Shown: positions 35,731 to 44,709, numbered from the stretch's first letter. The stretch is 64,000 nucleotides of DNA from Biomaibacter acetigenes (GCF_003691585.1 NZ_CP033169.1:2232001-2296000); one strand, 5' to 3'. Numbers and translations are program-made. Notes: generated from the letters alone by a model not told the origin.

Positions 35731-36663
35731 ATGTCAAAAATCTTGTGGGCTTTCGCTTTTATAATGATAATTTTCATGCTTTTTTATTCAGGGTATGTGT
35801 ATGCGACACCCCGCTGTTCCTGCGGTGAAGATAGAATCCTGAAATTGCAGACTCCTCTTATGACAGGCCAGGATGTCAGGGAAATTCAGTACCAGTTAAA
35901 AAAACTGGGGTTCTACAAAGGTACCGTTAACGGCATTTATGATAAAAAAACTTCCGAGGCCGTCAGAGATTTTCAAAAAATGGAAGGTTTGAGGCCCGAT
36001 GGTATCTTTGGTATAAAAACTCTCCTGAAAATGGCCAAAATTTACGAAAAACCTGCTGCCAAAGTGCCTTCAGAAAAACCTCCAGGAGAAGTATCCATTG
36101 TTATTTATACACTGGATAGGAAACTGGTGGTCATGTCAGAAGGCAAGCCATTCAAATCCTTTCCCGTGGCAGTGGGCACCTTTGATACACCCACTCCCAT
36201 AGGCCTTTTTACCATAACCCAGAAGGACAGCTGGGGAGAAGGATTCGGTTCGAGGTGGATGAGGCTGAACGTACCCTGGGGGGTGTACGGCATACACGGT
36301 ACCAATAAACCATGGTCCATCGGTGGATTTGAATCCCACGGCTGCATCAGGATGCTAAACCCGCATGTGGAACAGGTCTATGAGTGGGTTAATATAGGTA
36401 CAAAAGTATACATTATCGGCGGAGTGGATGGGCCTTTTACCTTTGGCTTAAAGCCTCTAACCGAGGGTTCAAGGGGTTCGGATGTTATGGAAGTTCAAAA
36501 GCGGCTTATTGGTTATGGATATTATAACGGAAAAATAGACGGAATTTATAGCTGGGATGTACGGGAAGCTGTGAGAGCCTTCCAAAAGGATAATGGTCTG
36601 GAACCCTCGGGCAACGTGGATGAAAAAACTTACAGGGCATTGGGTATCATATTATTTGAATAA
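35731..36663 (+). CDS. L,D-transpeptidase with two peptidoglycan-binding domains
   Basis: About 310 residues. An N-terminal membrane anchor or signal (AFAFIMIIFMLFYSGYVYA) leads to a first PG_binding_1 domain (about 40-95, DVREIQYQLKKLGFYKGTVN), then a YkuD catalytic domain with the His/Cys motif YGIHGTNKPW and ESHGCIRM, then a second PG_binding_1 domain (EVQKRLIGYGYYNGKIDGIY). The enzyme forms 3-3 cross-links or attaches proteins to the wall, using the motif Cys. The ATG at 35731 follows AAGGGTGATACC; the longer in-frame start lacks a ribosome site. Single-gene unit. Confidence 0.92.
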   Translation: MSKILWAFAFIMIIFMLFYSGYVYATPRCSCGEDRILKLQTPLMTGQDVREIQYQLKKLGFYKGTVNGIYDKKTSEAVRDFQKMEGLRPDGIFGIKTLLKMAKIYEKPAAKVPSEKPPGEVSIVIYTLDRKLVVMSEGKPFKSFPVAVGTFDTPTPIGLFTITQKDSWGEGFGSRWMRLNVPWGVYGIHGTNKPWSIGGFESHGCIRMLNPHVEQVYEWVNIGTKVYIIGGVDGPFTFGLKPLTEGSRGSDVMEVQKRLIGYGYYNGKIDGIYSWDVREAVRAFQKDNGLEPSGNVDEKTYRALGIILFE

Positions 36664-36683
36664 AAAACGCCGCTTATCGCGGC
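36662..36683 (-). terminator. Intrinsic terminator of the HAD phosphatase gene
   Basis: GCCGC-GATAA-GCGGC on the minus strand followed by GT6. It abuts the stop codon of the convergent L,D-transpeptidase gene. Confidence 0.75.
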
Positions 36684-36726
36684 TGTCATTACTACCTCTG
36701 TTCGATACTTTAATTAGGACTTTAAA

Positions 36727-37386
36727 TCATTCCTGTCCTGACAGAATATTTAACAATTCATTTGGGTGTTTTATAAGCACTTTCGCTCCACTTTCAATAA
36801 GTTCATCCGCTTCCCGGAATCCCCATAAAACACCCACTGAATACATGCCTGCAGCATTGGCTGTCTTCATATCCGTATTTGTATCTCCAAGATACAGGAA
36901 CCTCTCCGGAGGTACATTTAATTTATTTACTATTTCCAGAGCTGCTGTAGGGTCGGGTTTTTTTGGAACGCCTTCCCGCTGACCCAGTACCACATCAAAA
37001 CTCCAGCTGGGGAGCAGTTTATCGATTATCAATCTGGTAAAATCGTGGGGCTTATTAGAAAGGACAGCCTTTTTTAGTCCCATCTCGCTGAGCCTGTCTA
37101 ACAGTTCGGGAATACCTTCATAAGGCCTGGTGGTATCAGCCCATCTTCTGCCGTACTCTTCATTTAACTTTTTCAGGCACTGATTTATTATGGTTTCTTC
37201 CCTTTTATCGGGAGGAAGAGTCCTTAATACCAGGTTATACATGCCGTCGCCCACAAAATACCTGTATTTTTCCATGTCATGGATGGTAAAACCCATGCTC
37301 AGAAGTACGCTGTTCATGGAATCGGCAAGGTCCTGCAGAGTATCGAGCAAAGTTCCATCCAGGTCAAAGAGCACCGCTTCGTATTT
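36727..37386 (-). CDS. gph: HAD hydrolase, phosphoglycolate phosphatase-like
   Basis: About 219 residues of the HAD superfamily with cap. Motif I is VLFDLDGTLLDTLQDLADS, motif II KKAVLSNKPHD, and motifs III/IV FLYLGDTNTDMKTANAAGM. The match to Gph/PpaX-type phosphatases is good, but substrate assignment within this family is unreliable from sequence. The start is the GTG at 37386, nine bases after GGAAGG; an ATG at 37398 abuts that site and is less likely. Confidence 0.82.
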   Translation of the reverse strand, partial: KYEAVLFDLDGTLLDTLQDLADSMNSVLLSMGFTIHDMEKYRYFVGDGMYNLVLRTLPPDKREETIINQCLKKLNEEYGRRWADTTRPYEGIPELLDRLSEMGLKKAVLSNKPHDFTRLIIDKLLPSWSFDVVLGQREGVPKKPDPTAALEIVNKLNVPPERFLYLGDTNTDMKTANAAGMYSVGVLWGFREADELIESGAKVLIKHPNELLNILSGQE

Positions 37387-37470
37387 CACAAAAACCATCC
37401 TTCCTGTTTTTGTAAAGTTAGATACGCTGTCTTTTTTATTATACTGATAATTGGACCATATTTCTACCCA

Positions 37471-37501
37471 AAAAGAAAAAGAACCGCTAAAAAGCAGTTC
37501 T
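37471..37501 (-). terminator. Terminator of tRNA-Leu(CAG)
   Basis: On the minus strand AGAACTGCT-TTTT-AGCGGTTCT is followed by TTTTCTTTTT, about 85 bases after the tRNA 3' end. Confidence 0.8.
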
Positions 37502-37584
37502 AGTTCTAGATAAAATATATCAAAAAACTACATTTTGCACTATCTTAGATTTAAATCCTTGATATACAAGGCTTTCAATAAAAA

Positions 37585-37671
37585 TGGTGCCGAAGAGGGG
37601 ATTCGAACCCCTACAGGCCGTAGCCCACTAGACCCTGAATCTAGCGCGTCTGCCAATTCCACCACTTCGGC
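37585..37671 (-). tRNA. tRNA-Leu (anticodon CAG)
   Basis: A class II tRNA on the minus strand. The acceptor stem is GCCGAAG/CTTCGGC, the anticodon stem CTAGA/TCTAG surrounds loop TTCAGGG (anticodon CAG), the T arm contains GGTTCGAATCC, and CCA is encoded. It decodes CUG. Confidence 0.95.
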
Positions 37672-37743
37672 ACTTTGCTCAATGCATTATATATATTAAC
37701 ATATCATTAAAAATAATTCAAGAGTATCCGTTTAAGTTTTTTA

Positions 37744-38649
37744 TCAAATCTTCACATATAGTCCAATTTCCTCAAATCTTTCTTTAATATACTTTAATTT
37801 TTCCTGCGATGGAGCCTGGTGGACAGGCATTTTATATTCTATGCCGAGCCTGTTGTATTTTTCGCTTATATCATGGAAAGGAAGTAAGTCGATTTCGTTT
37901 ATGCCTTTCAATGAGGAAACAAACTTCACAAGACCGTCAACATTTTTTTCCGTATCGGTTATCCCGGGAATTACAGGAAAGCGCAAAATGACATCATGAC
38001 CTCTGCCTGTGTCCACCAGCATCCGCAAATTATCTTTAATCAGGCTGTTTGAAACTCCGGTGTATTTCCTGTGTTCTTCATCATCAGCCAGCTTCAAGTC
38101 AAAGAGGAACACGTCGACATAATCCAGGACCGTGGAAAATACGTCAGGGGAAGCATAGCCCGATGTATCCAGCACGGTATGAATATCTCTCTTCTTACAT
38201 TCTCTCAACGCTTCCCTTAAGAATTTATGCTGAAATAGCGGCTCTCCTCCGGAAAAGGTCACGCCTCCCCCTGAATTATCGTATAGCAAAACATCTTTTT
38301 CAATTTCCTTCATTAGTTCTTCAATCGTAATTATTGCACCGGCATGTCTTAAAGCTTCAGTAGGGCAGGCGTCGGAACAGATACCGCAATTATTACATCT
38401 CAGGCGGTCGATATGGTGAACGTTATTTTCAAATGAAATTGCACCAATTGGGCAAACATGAGCACAGGTTTTACACTGCATGCATTTATATTCAAAAAAC
38501 ATAAGCGCTTTCGCTTGAGAAATGCCCTCAGGATTGTGACACCACCAGCATCTCAGTGGACACCCTTTAAGAAATATCGTTGTCCTGATTCCGGGACCAT
38601 CGTGGACAGCATATCTTTTTATGTCGAAAATAAATCCATTATTGACCAT
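37744..38649 (-). CDS. Glycyl radical enzyme activase (radical SAM)
   Basis: A 301-residue radical SAM protein that abstracts hydrogen from the glycine of its partner enzyme. The SAM cluster motif is Cys30-x3-Cys34-x2-Cys37 (KGCPLRCWWCHNP), and two ferredoxin-type clusters follow (CMQCKTCAHVCP and CNNCGICSDACP), as in activases of non-PFL glycyl radical enzymes. GGGVTFSGGEPLFQ contains the SAM-binding GGE motif. It lies 110 bases after the glycyl radical enzyme gene on the same strand, with a palindromic element between them. Its activity on that enzyme is inferred from the pairing. Confidence 0.92.
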   Translation of the reverse strand: MVNNGFIFDIKRYAVHDGPGIRTTIFLKGCPLRCWWCHNPEGISQAKALMFFEYKCMQCKTCAHVCPIGAISFENNVHHIDRLRCNNCGICSDACPTEALRHAGAIITIEELMKEIEKDVLLYDNSGGGVTFSGGEPLFQHKFLREALRECKKRDIHTVLDTSGYASPDVFSTVLDYVDVFLFDLKLADDEEHRKYTGVSNSLIKDNLRMLVDTGRGHDVILRFPVIPGITDTEKNVDGLVKFVSSLKGINEIDLLPFHDISEKYNRLGIEYKMPVHQAPSQEKLKYIKERFEEIGLYVKI

Positions 38650-38711
38650 TTAGTTGCCCCCATCCTATTCAGCCGTTTCATGCTTTTATATAGTCCATGA
38701 AACTTACATTA

Positions 38712-38741
38712 CTGCCGGAGACGGCCAGGCATCTCCGGCAG
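38712..38741 (+). repeat. 30-bp palindromic element, copy 2
   Basis: CTGCCGGAGAC...TCTCCGGCAG, the same length and ends as 15994-16023, with a compatible interior change. It sits between the glycyl radical enzyme stop and the activase start, where it might stabilise or partly end the transcript. Confidence 0.6.
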
Positions 38742-38759
38742 GGTCAGGTTATATTTTAA

Positions 38760-41198
38760 TCAAACTTCTTTATGCTCGGTCCTTGCAATTATTTCGTCCT
38801 GCAAACCTTTTGGTAAATTCACAAAGTAGTCGCTGTACCCGGCAACTCTGACCATCAGGTCCTGGAAGTCTTTCGGGCGCTTTTGCGCCTCCCGGAGCAG
38901 CTCCACGCTTACCACATTGAACTGGACATGGTGCCCTCCCATATTGAAGAAGGTTTTTATGAGCCGGGCAAGCTTCCTCAGGTTTTCCTCGCCTTCGAGC
39001 AGATCCGGGGTTAGTTTCTGGTTGAGGAGCGCTCCGCCGGTTTTGTCCCAGTCACACTTTGAAACGGACCTGAAAACCGCTGCTATTCCTTTTTTGTCGC
39101 TGCCCTGAACCGGTGAAACACCTTCAGAGACCGGAAAACCGGCTTTTCTTCCATCAGGGGTCGCTCCAGTAACTTTGCCGAAATAGACATGGGCTGTAGT
39201 AGGCAGGAAGTAAACCCTTTTTGAGGCTTTTCTGACAGGGGACGGCGGATATTTTTCAATTATCTCGACCAACTTATCAACTATCTTCTTTGCAATCTCA
39301 TCGGTGTAATCATCATCTTCTCCATATCTAGGCGTTTTGTTTAAAATGATTTGCCTCATCATCTCGTATTTTTCTTCAAAGTTTTGCTTGAGAGCCTCAA
39401 GAAGTTCGTCCATCGATACAGTCTTTTTATCAAACACATGGCACTTGATTGTAGTTAAACTGTACGTAACAGTGCCTAACCCTACCATTTGAATATACTG
39501 AGTGTTATATCTTGTCCCTCCGGCGTTATAATCTTTGGCTTTTTCAACGCAATCATCTGTCCACAGCGAAAGGAAAGGTACCGGCATGTATTTTGCAAAA
39601 AGCGCTTCTATTATGTCGTTGCCTTTCATTTTTATATCCAGAAAATGTTTAACCTGCTTTATAAAAGCATCCCACAGTTCGTCGAAGGTCTTAAAGCCCT
39701 TGGGATCTCCCGTCTCTATGCCAAGCTTTTTCCCGCTTTGCGGGTCAATGCCGTTGTTTAAGGTAATTTCGAGGATTTTGGGAAGGTTGAAATATCCCGT
39801 AAGAATATAGGCTTCTTTTCCAAAGGCACCGGTTTCCACACAGCCGCTGACCCCTGCAGTGCGGGCATCTTCCAGCTTTTTGCCCTGCCTCAGCATTTTG
39901 ACAATGGCTCCATCAAAATTGAAGAACGGCGGCTCTCCAAATCCAGGCCCCACTACTTTTAATGCCTTTACAAGAAAGCGTTCCGGATTTTTATCGCTCA
40001 CCAGCACAGCGGTATTGGGCTGCAATGTCCTTATTTCATCCAGGACTTCCAGAAGTAAATAGGAAACTTCATTGACACCGTCCGAACCGTCTTCTTTTAA
40101 TCCACCAATGTTGATTTTTGTAAAGTCGTTATATGTGAAACTCTCTTCTGCCGTCACCCCGACTTTCGGCACTGCCGGCTGGTTGTTAATCTTGATCCAG
40201 AAGGCCTCCAGGAGCTCTTTGGCCTTTTCTCTAGTGAGTTTCCCCTCAGCCACATCTTTTTCGTAAAACGGATACAGATGCTGGTCCAGGCGGCCCGGGT
40301 TGTAAGAGTCCCACGGATTCGTTTCATAGACCACACCCACGTGGACAAACCAGTAGTGCTGAAGCGCTTCCCAGAATGTCTTCGGAGCGTGTGCAGGAAC
40401 CCGGCGGCATATTTTTGCCATTTCATTTAATTCTTTTCTTCTCTCGAAGTCTTCTTCTTCCTCAGCCATTTTCTCGAGTTTTTCCGCATAGCGTTCGGCG
40501 TAAATCAGCATAGCATCTGCCGCAATATCCATGGCTTTGAGTTCTTCCATTTTATCGTAGTATTCTGGGTCACTGGGTTTTAGTTCCTGCATTTTCTTTT
40601 TAATTTCTTCTTTTATGTCTAAAAGCCCATTTTTGAATATTCTTTCGCCGCCGGCAGTATGGCCGGGAGCCCTTTGCTCCATAAATTCCGTCCATATCCC
40701 CGCCTTATAAGCCTCCAGCCATTCGGTGGAAAGGTTATCAAAAATAATGTCTCTCAATGTATTTCCTTTCCATGCCGGAATCACTTCCTTCTCGTATAAT
40801 TCCCGAGTTTTATCGTCCACCCTGTAAGGCATGTTCTCCCTGGAATTCAATATTTCCAGGTCCTTCATGCTGTGAGTACACATTTCCGGATACGTGGGAA
40901 CTTCCTGCGGGCCGGTCCCTCTCAACCCCACAATCAGCTGACCGTCTTCAACCGGCAGACTTACGTGTTCCATTAAGTACTTGAAAGCCATCGCGCGCTG
41001 AACAGGAAATGATTTGCCCGCGGCAATTCCGCTTCTGTAAAATTCGGTAATTATTCTAGCTCTTTCGTCGGATATTCTGACTTCAGCCCGGACACTTTCC
41101 TCTCTGAGTTTTGCAATCCTTTCATTCATCGGTCTGACGGCAGCCCTTTTCTTTTGCATTTCTTTTTCAACGGCCACACACCCTAAAGAATCACTCAT
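38760..41198 (-). CDS. Glycyl radical enzyme, HypD-like (pyruvate formate-lyase superfamily)
   Basis: An 812-residue enzyme. The catalytic Cys453 and Glu455 lie in SGCVETGAFGKEAYILTGY, and the radical glycine is Gly787 in VRVAGYSDYF. The Cys-x-Glu pair excludes pyruvate formate-lyase itself and points to an eliminating or dehydrating enzyme. From memory the best likeness is trans-4-hydroxyproline dehydratase HypD (shared FMEQRAPGHT, GRLDQHL, SGCVETG), but choline, diol or sulfonate lyases share the core and the substrate is not proven. The R-x3-Q sulfonate signature I recall for isethionate lyase is not seen. GGGAGGCGG precedes the ATG. Its activase lies downstream; transporter and sigma-54 regulator lie upstream. 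Confidence 0.9.
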   Translation of the reverse strand: MSDSLGCVAVEKEMQKKRAAVRPMNERIAKLREESVRAEVRISDERARIITEFYRSGIAAGKSFPVQRAMAFKYLMEHVSLPVEDGQLIVGLRGTGPQEVPTYPEMCTHSMKDLEILNSRENMPYRVDDKTRELYEKEVIPAWKGNTLRDIIFDNLSTEWLEAYKAGIWTEFMEQRAPGHTAGGERIFKNGLLDIKEEIKKKMQELKPSDPEYYDKMEELKAMDIAADAMLIYAERYAEKLEKMAEEEEDFERRKELNEMAKICRRVPAHAPKTFWEALQHYWFVHVGVVYETNPWDSYNPGRLDQHLYPFYEKDVAEGKLTREKAKELLEAFWIKINNQPAVPKVGVTAEESFTYNDFTKINIGGLKEDGSDGVNEVSYLLLEVLDEIRTLQPNTAVLVSDKNPERFLVKALKVVGPGFGEPPFFNFDGAIVKMLRQGKKLEDARTAGVSGCVETGAFGKEAYILTGYFNLPKILEITLNNGIDPQSGKKLGIETGDPKGFKTFDELWDAFIKQVKHFLDIKMKGNDIIEALFAKYMPVPFLSLWTDDCVEKAKDYNAGGTRYNTQYIQMVGLGTVTYSLTTIKCHVFDKKTVSMDELLEALKQNFEEKYEMMRQIILNKTPRYGEDDDYTDEIAKKIVDKLVEIIEKYPPSPVRKASKRVYFLPTTAHVYFGKVTGATPDGRKAGFPVSEGVSPVQGSDKKGIAAVFRSVSKCDWDKTGGALLNQKLTPDLLEGEENLRKLARLIKTFFNMGGHHVQFNVVSVELLREAQKRPKDFQDLMVRVAGYSDYFVNLPKGLQDEIIARTEHKEV

Positions 41199-41382
41199 GG
41201 TTTCCGCCTCCCTGATATAATTATTATAAAAGTATTTATTTTCTCATTTTATAATTATATCATATTTTTGCCTATATATTAACATTCTATTTTTATAAAA
41301 CAACTGCGACAGAAAACTTAATTCCTTTTACGGAGTTATCTGCCGCATAAAGTTTAAAGAAATCAAATTATATATAGTAATA

Positions 41383-41487
41383 TTATCTCTTTTTTTGTTC
41401 GCCCCTTGCGGCTATGCTTGCGTAATATATGAAGCCACCCAGAAAAATGGAAATCATAATAACCATCCAAATGACTGTCTCAACCAT
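41383..41487 (-). CDS. 34-residue symporter accessory peptide (MetS-like)
   Basis: A short frame with ATG at 41487 and a good ribosome site (GGGAGGTAAATA). It encodes one membrane helix (VIWMVIMISIFLGGFIYYAS) and a basic end (GEQKKR). It starts 15 bases after the stop of the NSS symporter. Small subunits of this kind accompany NSS carriers such as the MetP/MetS methionine-alanine transporter and are needed for activity there. Too short for normal gene calling. Confidence 0.75.
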   Translation of the reverse strand: MVETVIWMVIMISIFLGGFIYYASIAARGEQKKR

Positions 41488-41502
41488 TTATTTACCTCCC
41501 AA

Positions 41503-42975
41503 TTATTTCATTTCACCATTATATGATTTCAATTTTATCCACTTAGCCAATTTATCATTCATAAGATAAAACGCAAGCCCAGCGATAGCAAACTGAACCA
41601 CTATTGTTCCAACGCTATCTTCAAGGAAGGGATTCCACCAATCACTCGGATGCCATGTTATTGACTGCCAGATCCACCAGCCGAAAAGCACTGCAAATAG
41701 CACCGGGAACAGTGTGATGCGAATATTATAAGACTTTCCCACAACAATATCGCTGTCAGGATTAATCAATTCTGTTCTCACTCTATCAACTCCAAATTTG
41801 TAAACTGCGAAGGCGAACATGACGCCACTTACAAGAAGCGCTACGCCCCATACCCAATCCTGGTTGTTTAAGAATTTTATGCTGACCGCCGACGGTACGC
41901 CGAATATAAATACTGCAATGGAAACGAGGATAGTTGCTTTTTTGCGATCGTAACCAGCGTCAATATAGTTGCGAACTATAACCTCAGTTTGGGGCAATAG
42001 CGATGATAGAGCCGCAAATGAGAGCGCCAGGAAGAACAATGAGGCAATCAGTGCGCCTCCAGTGGTATTTGAAAAGAATTTGGTCAGATATATAAAAGTT
42101 AGCCCATAATTACCCGATTTTAGTGTTTCTACTGCCGCGGCTTCACTGGGAGAAAAAGCAAACACCAAAGGCAAAACTGCAAGCGCTCCAGTCATCGCTC
42201 CGAGCATATCTCCGAATATAACCATATGTGAATTTGCAGCTACGTCTTCATTTTCTTTTGTATAGACAGCGTATGTCAGCATTTCACCCCAGCCGGCTCC
42301 TGTCGACCATGATGCTTGTGCAAAAGCATTAAGCCATAAGGCCGGTGTTGCCAGGGAAGCCCATTTGGGCACAAATAAATATTTTAGCCCCAAAACAGCC
42401 CCGGGTTTTGAAAGGGCCCATATACCCGTTATAATCAGTGATATGAAAAGGGTGGGTATCATGATTTTATTGGTTTTCTCCAATCCACCTTGAACACCTT
42501 TATAGATGATTATTCCGGCTATTACAACGGCAATGAAGTCCCATAAAATTCCCTGGACCGGATTATTTATGGTACTGTCCCACAGGGCTTGACTGTCTAA
42601 TCCAGGTTTAAAAGTACCAATGACGGCCATAAAGAAATATTTTAAAGCCCAGGAAAATACTACTGCATAATAAAAGGTAATGGCAGCGCATACAAAGGCA
42701 GCCCATGCGCCAAACCATGCAAATTTTTTACCAACGAAATCTCTAAAGGAACCAACCGTTCCCATCCTCATCCTTTTGCCGATGGCAATTTCGGTCATCA
42801 TGAGCGGTAAAGCCCACATGAGATTTGCCACAAGATAAGCGATCAAAAACGAACCTCCGTCATGAAGTCCTGCCATTCTGGGGAATCTCCATATATTCCC
42901 CGTTCCTACAGCCATACCTAATGATGCCAATATAAATCCTAGACGACTTCCCCATTGTTCCCTCTCTTCGTTCAT
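41503..42975 (-). CDS. Sodium-dependent amino-acid transporter (NSS/SNF family)
   Basis: A 490-residue carrier of the LeuT-fold neurotransmitter:sodium symporter family with about twelve membrane helices. TM1 reads LGMAVGTGNIWRFPRMAG, the family's Na+ and substrate motif, and TM6 carries the NAFAQASWSTGAGWGEML stretch. It should import an amino acid or similar small zwitterion with Na+. AAAGGAGAT precedes the ATG. A -24/-12 promoter lies 140 bases upstream, and a small accessory subunit and the glycyl radical enzyme follow, so it probably brings in that enzyme's substrate. Confidence 0.92.
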   Translation of the reverse strand: MNEEREQWGSRLGFILASLGMAVGTGNIWRFPRMAGLHDGGSFLIAYLVANLMWALPLMMTEIAIGKRMRMGTVGSFRDFVGKKFAWFGAWAAFVCAAITFYYAVVFSWALKYFFMAVIGTFKPGLDSQALWDSTINNPVQGILWDFIAVVIAGIIIYKGVQGGLEKTNKIMIPTLFISLIITGIWALSKPGAVLGLKYLFVPKWASLATPALWLNAFAQASWSTGAGWGEMLTYAVYTKENEDVAANSHMVIFGDMLGAMTGALAVLPLVFAFSPSEAAAVETLKSGNYGLTFIYLTKFFSNTTGGALIASLFFLALSFAALSSLLPQTEVIVRNYIDAGYDRKKATILVSIAVFIFGVPSAVSIKFLNNQDWVWGVALLVSGVMFAFAVYKFGVDRVRTELINPDSDIVVGKSYNIRITLFPVLFAVLFGWWIWQSITWHPSDWWNPFLEDSVGTIVVQFAIAGLAFYLMNDKLAKWIKLKSYNGEMK

Positions 42976-43113
42976 CTTTTATCTCCTTTCTTATAAAACA
43001 ATAGAAAATTAATTAACTTATCACCCCTCATTTTTTATTAATTTAAACTTAGCAAAAGACAAACACCTCCCACTTTCATATTTAGTCTAAAACACATGAC
43101 GTATAAAACTATC

Positions 43114-43129
43114 GCAAATATTGTGCCAA
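43114..43129 (-). promoter_or_regulatory. Sigma-54 (-24/-12) promoter of the glycyl radical cluster
   Basis: On the minus strand TTGGCAC-AATAT-TTGC is a full match to the sigma-54 consensus (TGGCAC-N5-TTGC). It lies between the sigma-54 activator gene and the NSS symporter gene, pointing at the symporter. Transcription would begin near 43103, leaving a leader of about 128 bases. Confidence 0.85.
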
Positions 43130-43182
43130 GATATTTAAAGTACCGTAAAATTTGAAAATCTCACCCTTAGTTAAAATGGAAA

Positions 43183-43211
43183 TAAAAAAGGTGTCCCATT
43201 TTACAGACACC
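43183..43211 (-). terminator. Intrinsic terminator of the sigma-54 activator gene
   Basis: On the minus strand GGTGTC-TGTAAAATGG-GACACC is followed by T6, so the activator and the transporter operon are separate transcripts. Confidence 0.9.
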
Positions 43212-43251
43212 ATGAGCTTATTTTTGAGACATTCTCTTAAATTTAATACAT

Positions 43252-44673
43252 CTACTCTGTTATAAATTTTTTTGTAATACCATATTTTTTTATTTTATTA
43301 TGAAGGGTCTGTCTTGGAATTTTAAGAAGTCTCGCTGCCTCGGCATAATTCCCATTAGCTTTGCTTATAGCCTTTTGAATCAGGTTCTTTTCAAAATTAC
43401 ATATGGCTTCTTCCAGTGGGGGTACATATGAGTTTTTATCTGGATGTTGAAATTCTATTCCTTCAGAAGTTACAAAACAATTTTTCATGGTAACCTCTTT
43501 TACCGTAATCATATCCCCATCCATAAAATTTATAATGCTTTCAATCGTGGACTTTAATTCCCTCACATTTCCAGGCCAGGAATAGTTCATAAACATATCC
43601 ATTACTTCCTGAGAAATGCCTCTTACATTTTTACATAATTGCCTGTTATAAAGTTTTATGAAATGCTCCGTCAGTACAGGTATATCTTCTTTTCTCTCCC
43701 TCAGCGGAGGAATTTCCAAAGATATTACATTTAATCTGTAGTATAAATCTTCTCTCAGAAGTTTTTTTTCAACCGCTTTTAAAGGGTGTTCATTAGTCGA
43801 AGCAATTACTCTCACATCAACAACAATAGTTTTTGCCCCTCCCAGTCGCCTTATTACCTTATCTTGAAGAACCCTCAACAATTTTGCCTGAAGCTCGATG
43901 TCCATTGAATTTATTTCGTCTAAAAATAATGTTCCCCCATCTGCTAACTCAAAAAGACCAGGTCGGTCTTTTGCACCAGTGAAGCTACCTGCTGTAGTTC
44001 CAAAGAGTATTCCTTCCAGAAGGGTTTTAGGTAAGGCCGCACAGTTTTGGGCTATAAATGGTTTATTCTTCCTTGTAAAACTTGCGTTATGAATGGCCTG
44101 AACCAGTAGTTCTTTCCCGGTTCCGGTTTCTCCGTAAACCAGAACAGGAGAACTGCTTTCCGCTATCTTTTTTGCTTTATCTTTGAGCTCTTTTATGACG
44201 GCACTTTTACCGATAATATCTTCAAAAGTATACTGTGCCCGATTTTCGATGTAAACCTTTTGACTTGAAGCTTTCTTATATAATTCTTTTTGTAACGAAA
44301 CAATCTTTTCGGACAGTTCGCCGACTGTGGAAAAATCCCTGTACAATTCAAAAGCTCCAATAATTTTTCCGTTCTTTATCAATGGCATGGTAGACGTCAG
44401 CGTCGTAACCTGCTCTCCACGAAAATTGAAATATGTCTGAACATAATCAATCAGCGGCTTTCCAGTCCTTAATACATAATAAAATGTACTTGTATCCGGC
44501 GTTAAACCCGGAAAAATATCCAAAATATTTTTCCCCACGGCACCTTCGGCATCTATCCCCGCCATATGTGTCACAGGTTCATTATAAAATATTACATTTG
44601 CATTTGTATCTACGACTAGAATGCCCTGTTTTAAGTGGGTAAGCATGGATTCAAAAAGAAATTTGTAGTCCAT
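43252..44673 (-). CDS. RocR-like sigma-54-dependent activator (PAS-AAA+-Fis)
   Basis: A 473-residue enhancer-binding protein. A PAS sensor (about residues 8-115, HLKQGILVVDTNANVIFYNE) is followed by an AAA+ core: Walker A GETGTGKELL, sigma-54 loop GSFTGA in FGTTAGSFTGAKD, Walker B GTLFLDEINS. A Fis-type helix-turn-helix closes it (NYAEAARLLKIPRQTLHNKI). RocR-type regulators switch on amino-acid catabolism when they sense the amino acid. The -24/-12 promoter just downstream is the obvious target. No clear enhancer palindrome was found between the two. Confidence 0.92.
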   Translation of the reverse strand: MDYKFLFESMLTHLKQGILVVDTNANVIFYNEPVTHMAGIDAEGAVGKNILDIFPGLTPDTSTFYYVLRTGKPLIDYVQTYFNFRGEQVTTLTSTMPLIKNGKIIGAFELYRDFSTVGELSEKIVSLQKELYKKASSQKVYIENRAQYTFEDIIGKSAVIKELKDKAKKIAESSSPVLVYGETGTGKELLVQAIHNASFTRKNKPFIAQNCAALPKTLLEGILFGTTAGSFTGAKDRPGLFELADGGTLFLDEINSMDIELQAKLLRVLQDKVIRRLGGAKTIVVDVRVIASTNEHPLKAVEKKLLREDLYYRLNVISLEIPPLRERKEDIPVLTEHFIKLYNRQLCKNVRGISQEVMDMFMNYSWPGNVRELKSTIESIINFMDGDMITVKEVTMKNCFVTSEGIEFQHPDKNSYVPPLEEAICNFEKNLIQKAISKANGNYAEAARLLKIPRQTLHNKIKKYGITKKFITE

Positions 44674-44709
44674 AGTCCTTCCCCCTTTATCGGGAAAACG
44701 ATTTATTTT

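Noticed and set aside
38760-41198. Assignment of the glycyl radical enzyme as isethionate sulfite-lyase
   Set aside because: The CVE motif is shared, but the R-x3-Q sulfonate-binding pattern I recall is not at the expected place and HypD-like segments fit better; left as a possibility only.
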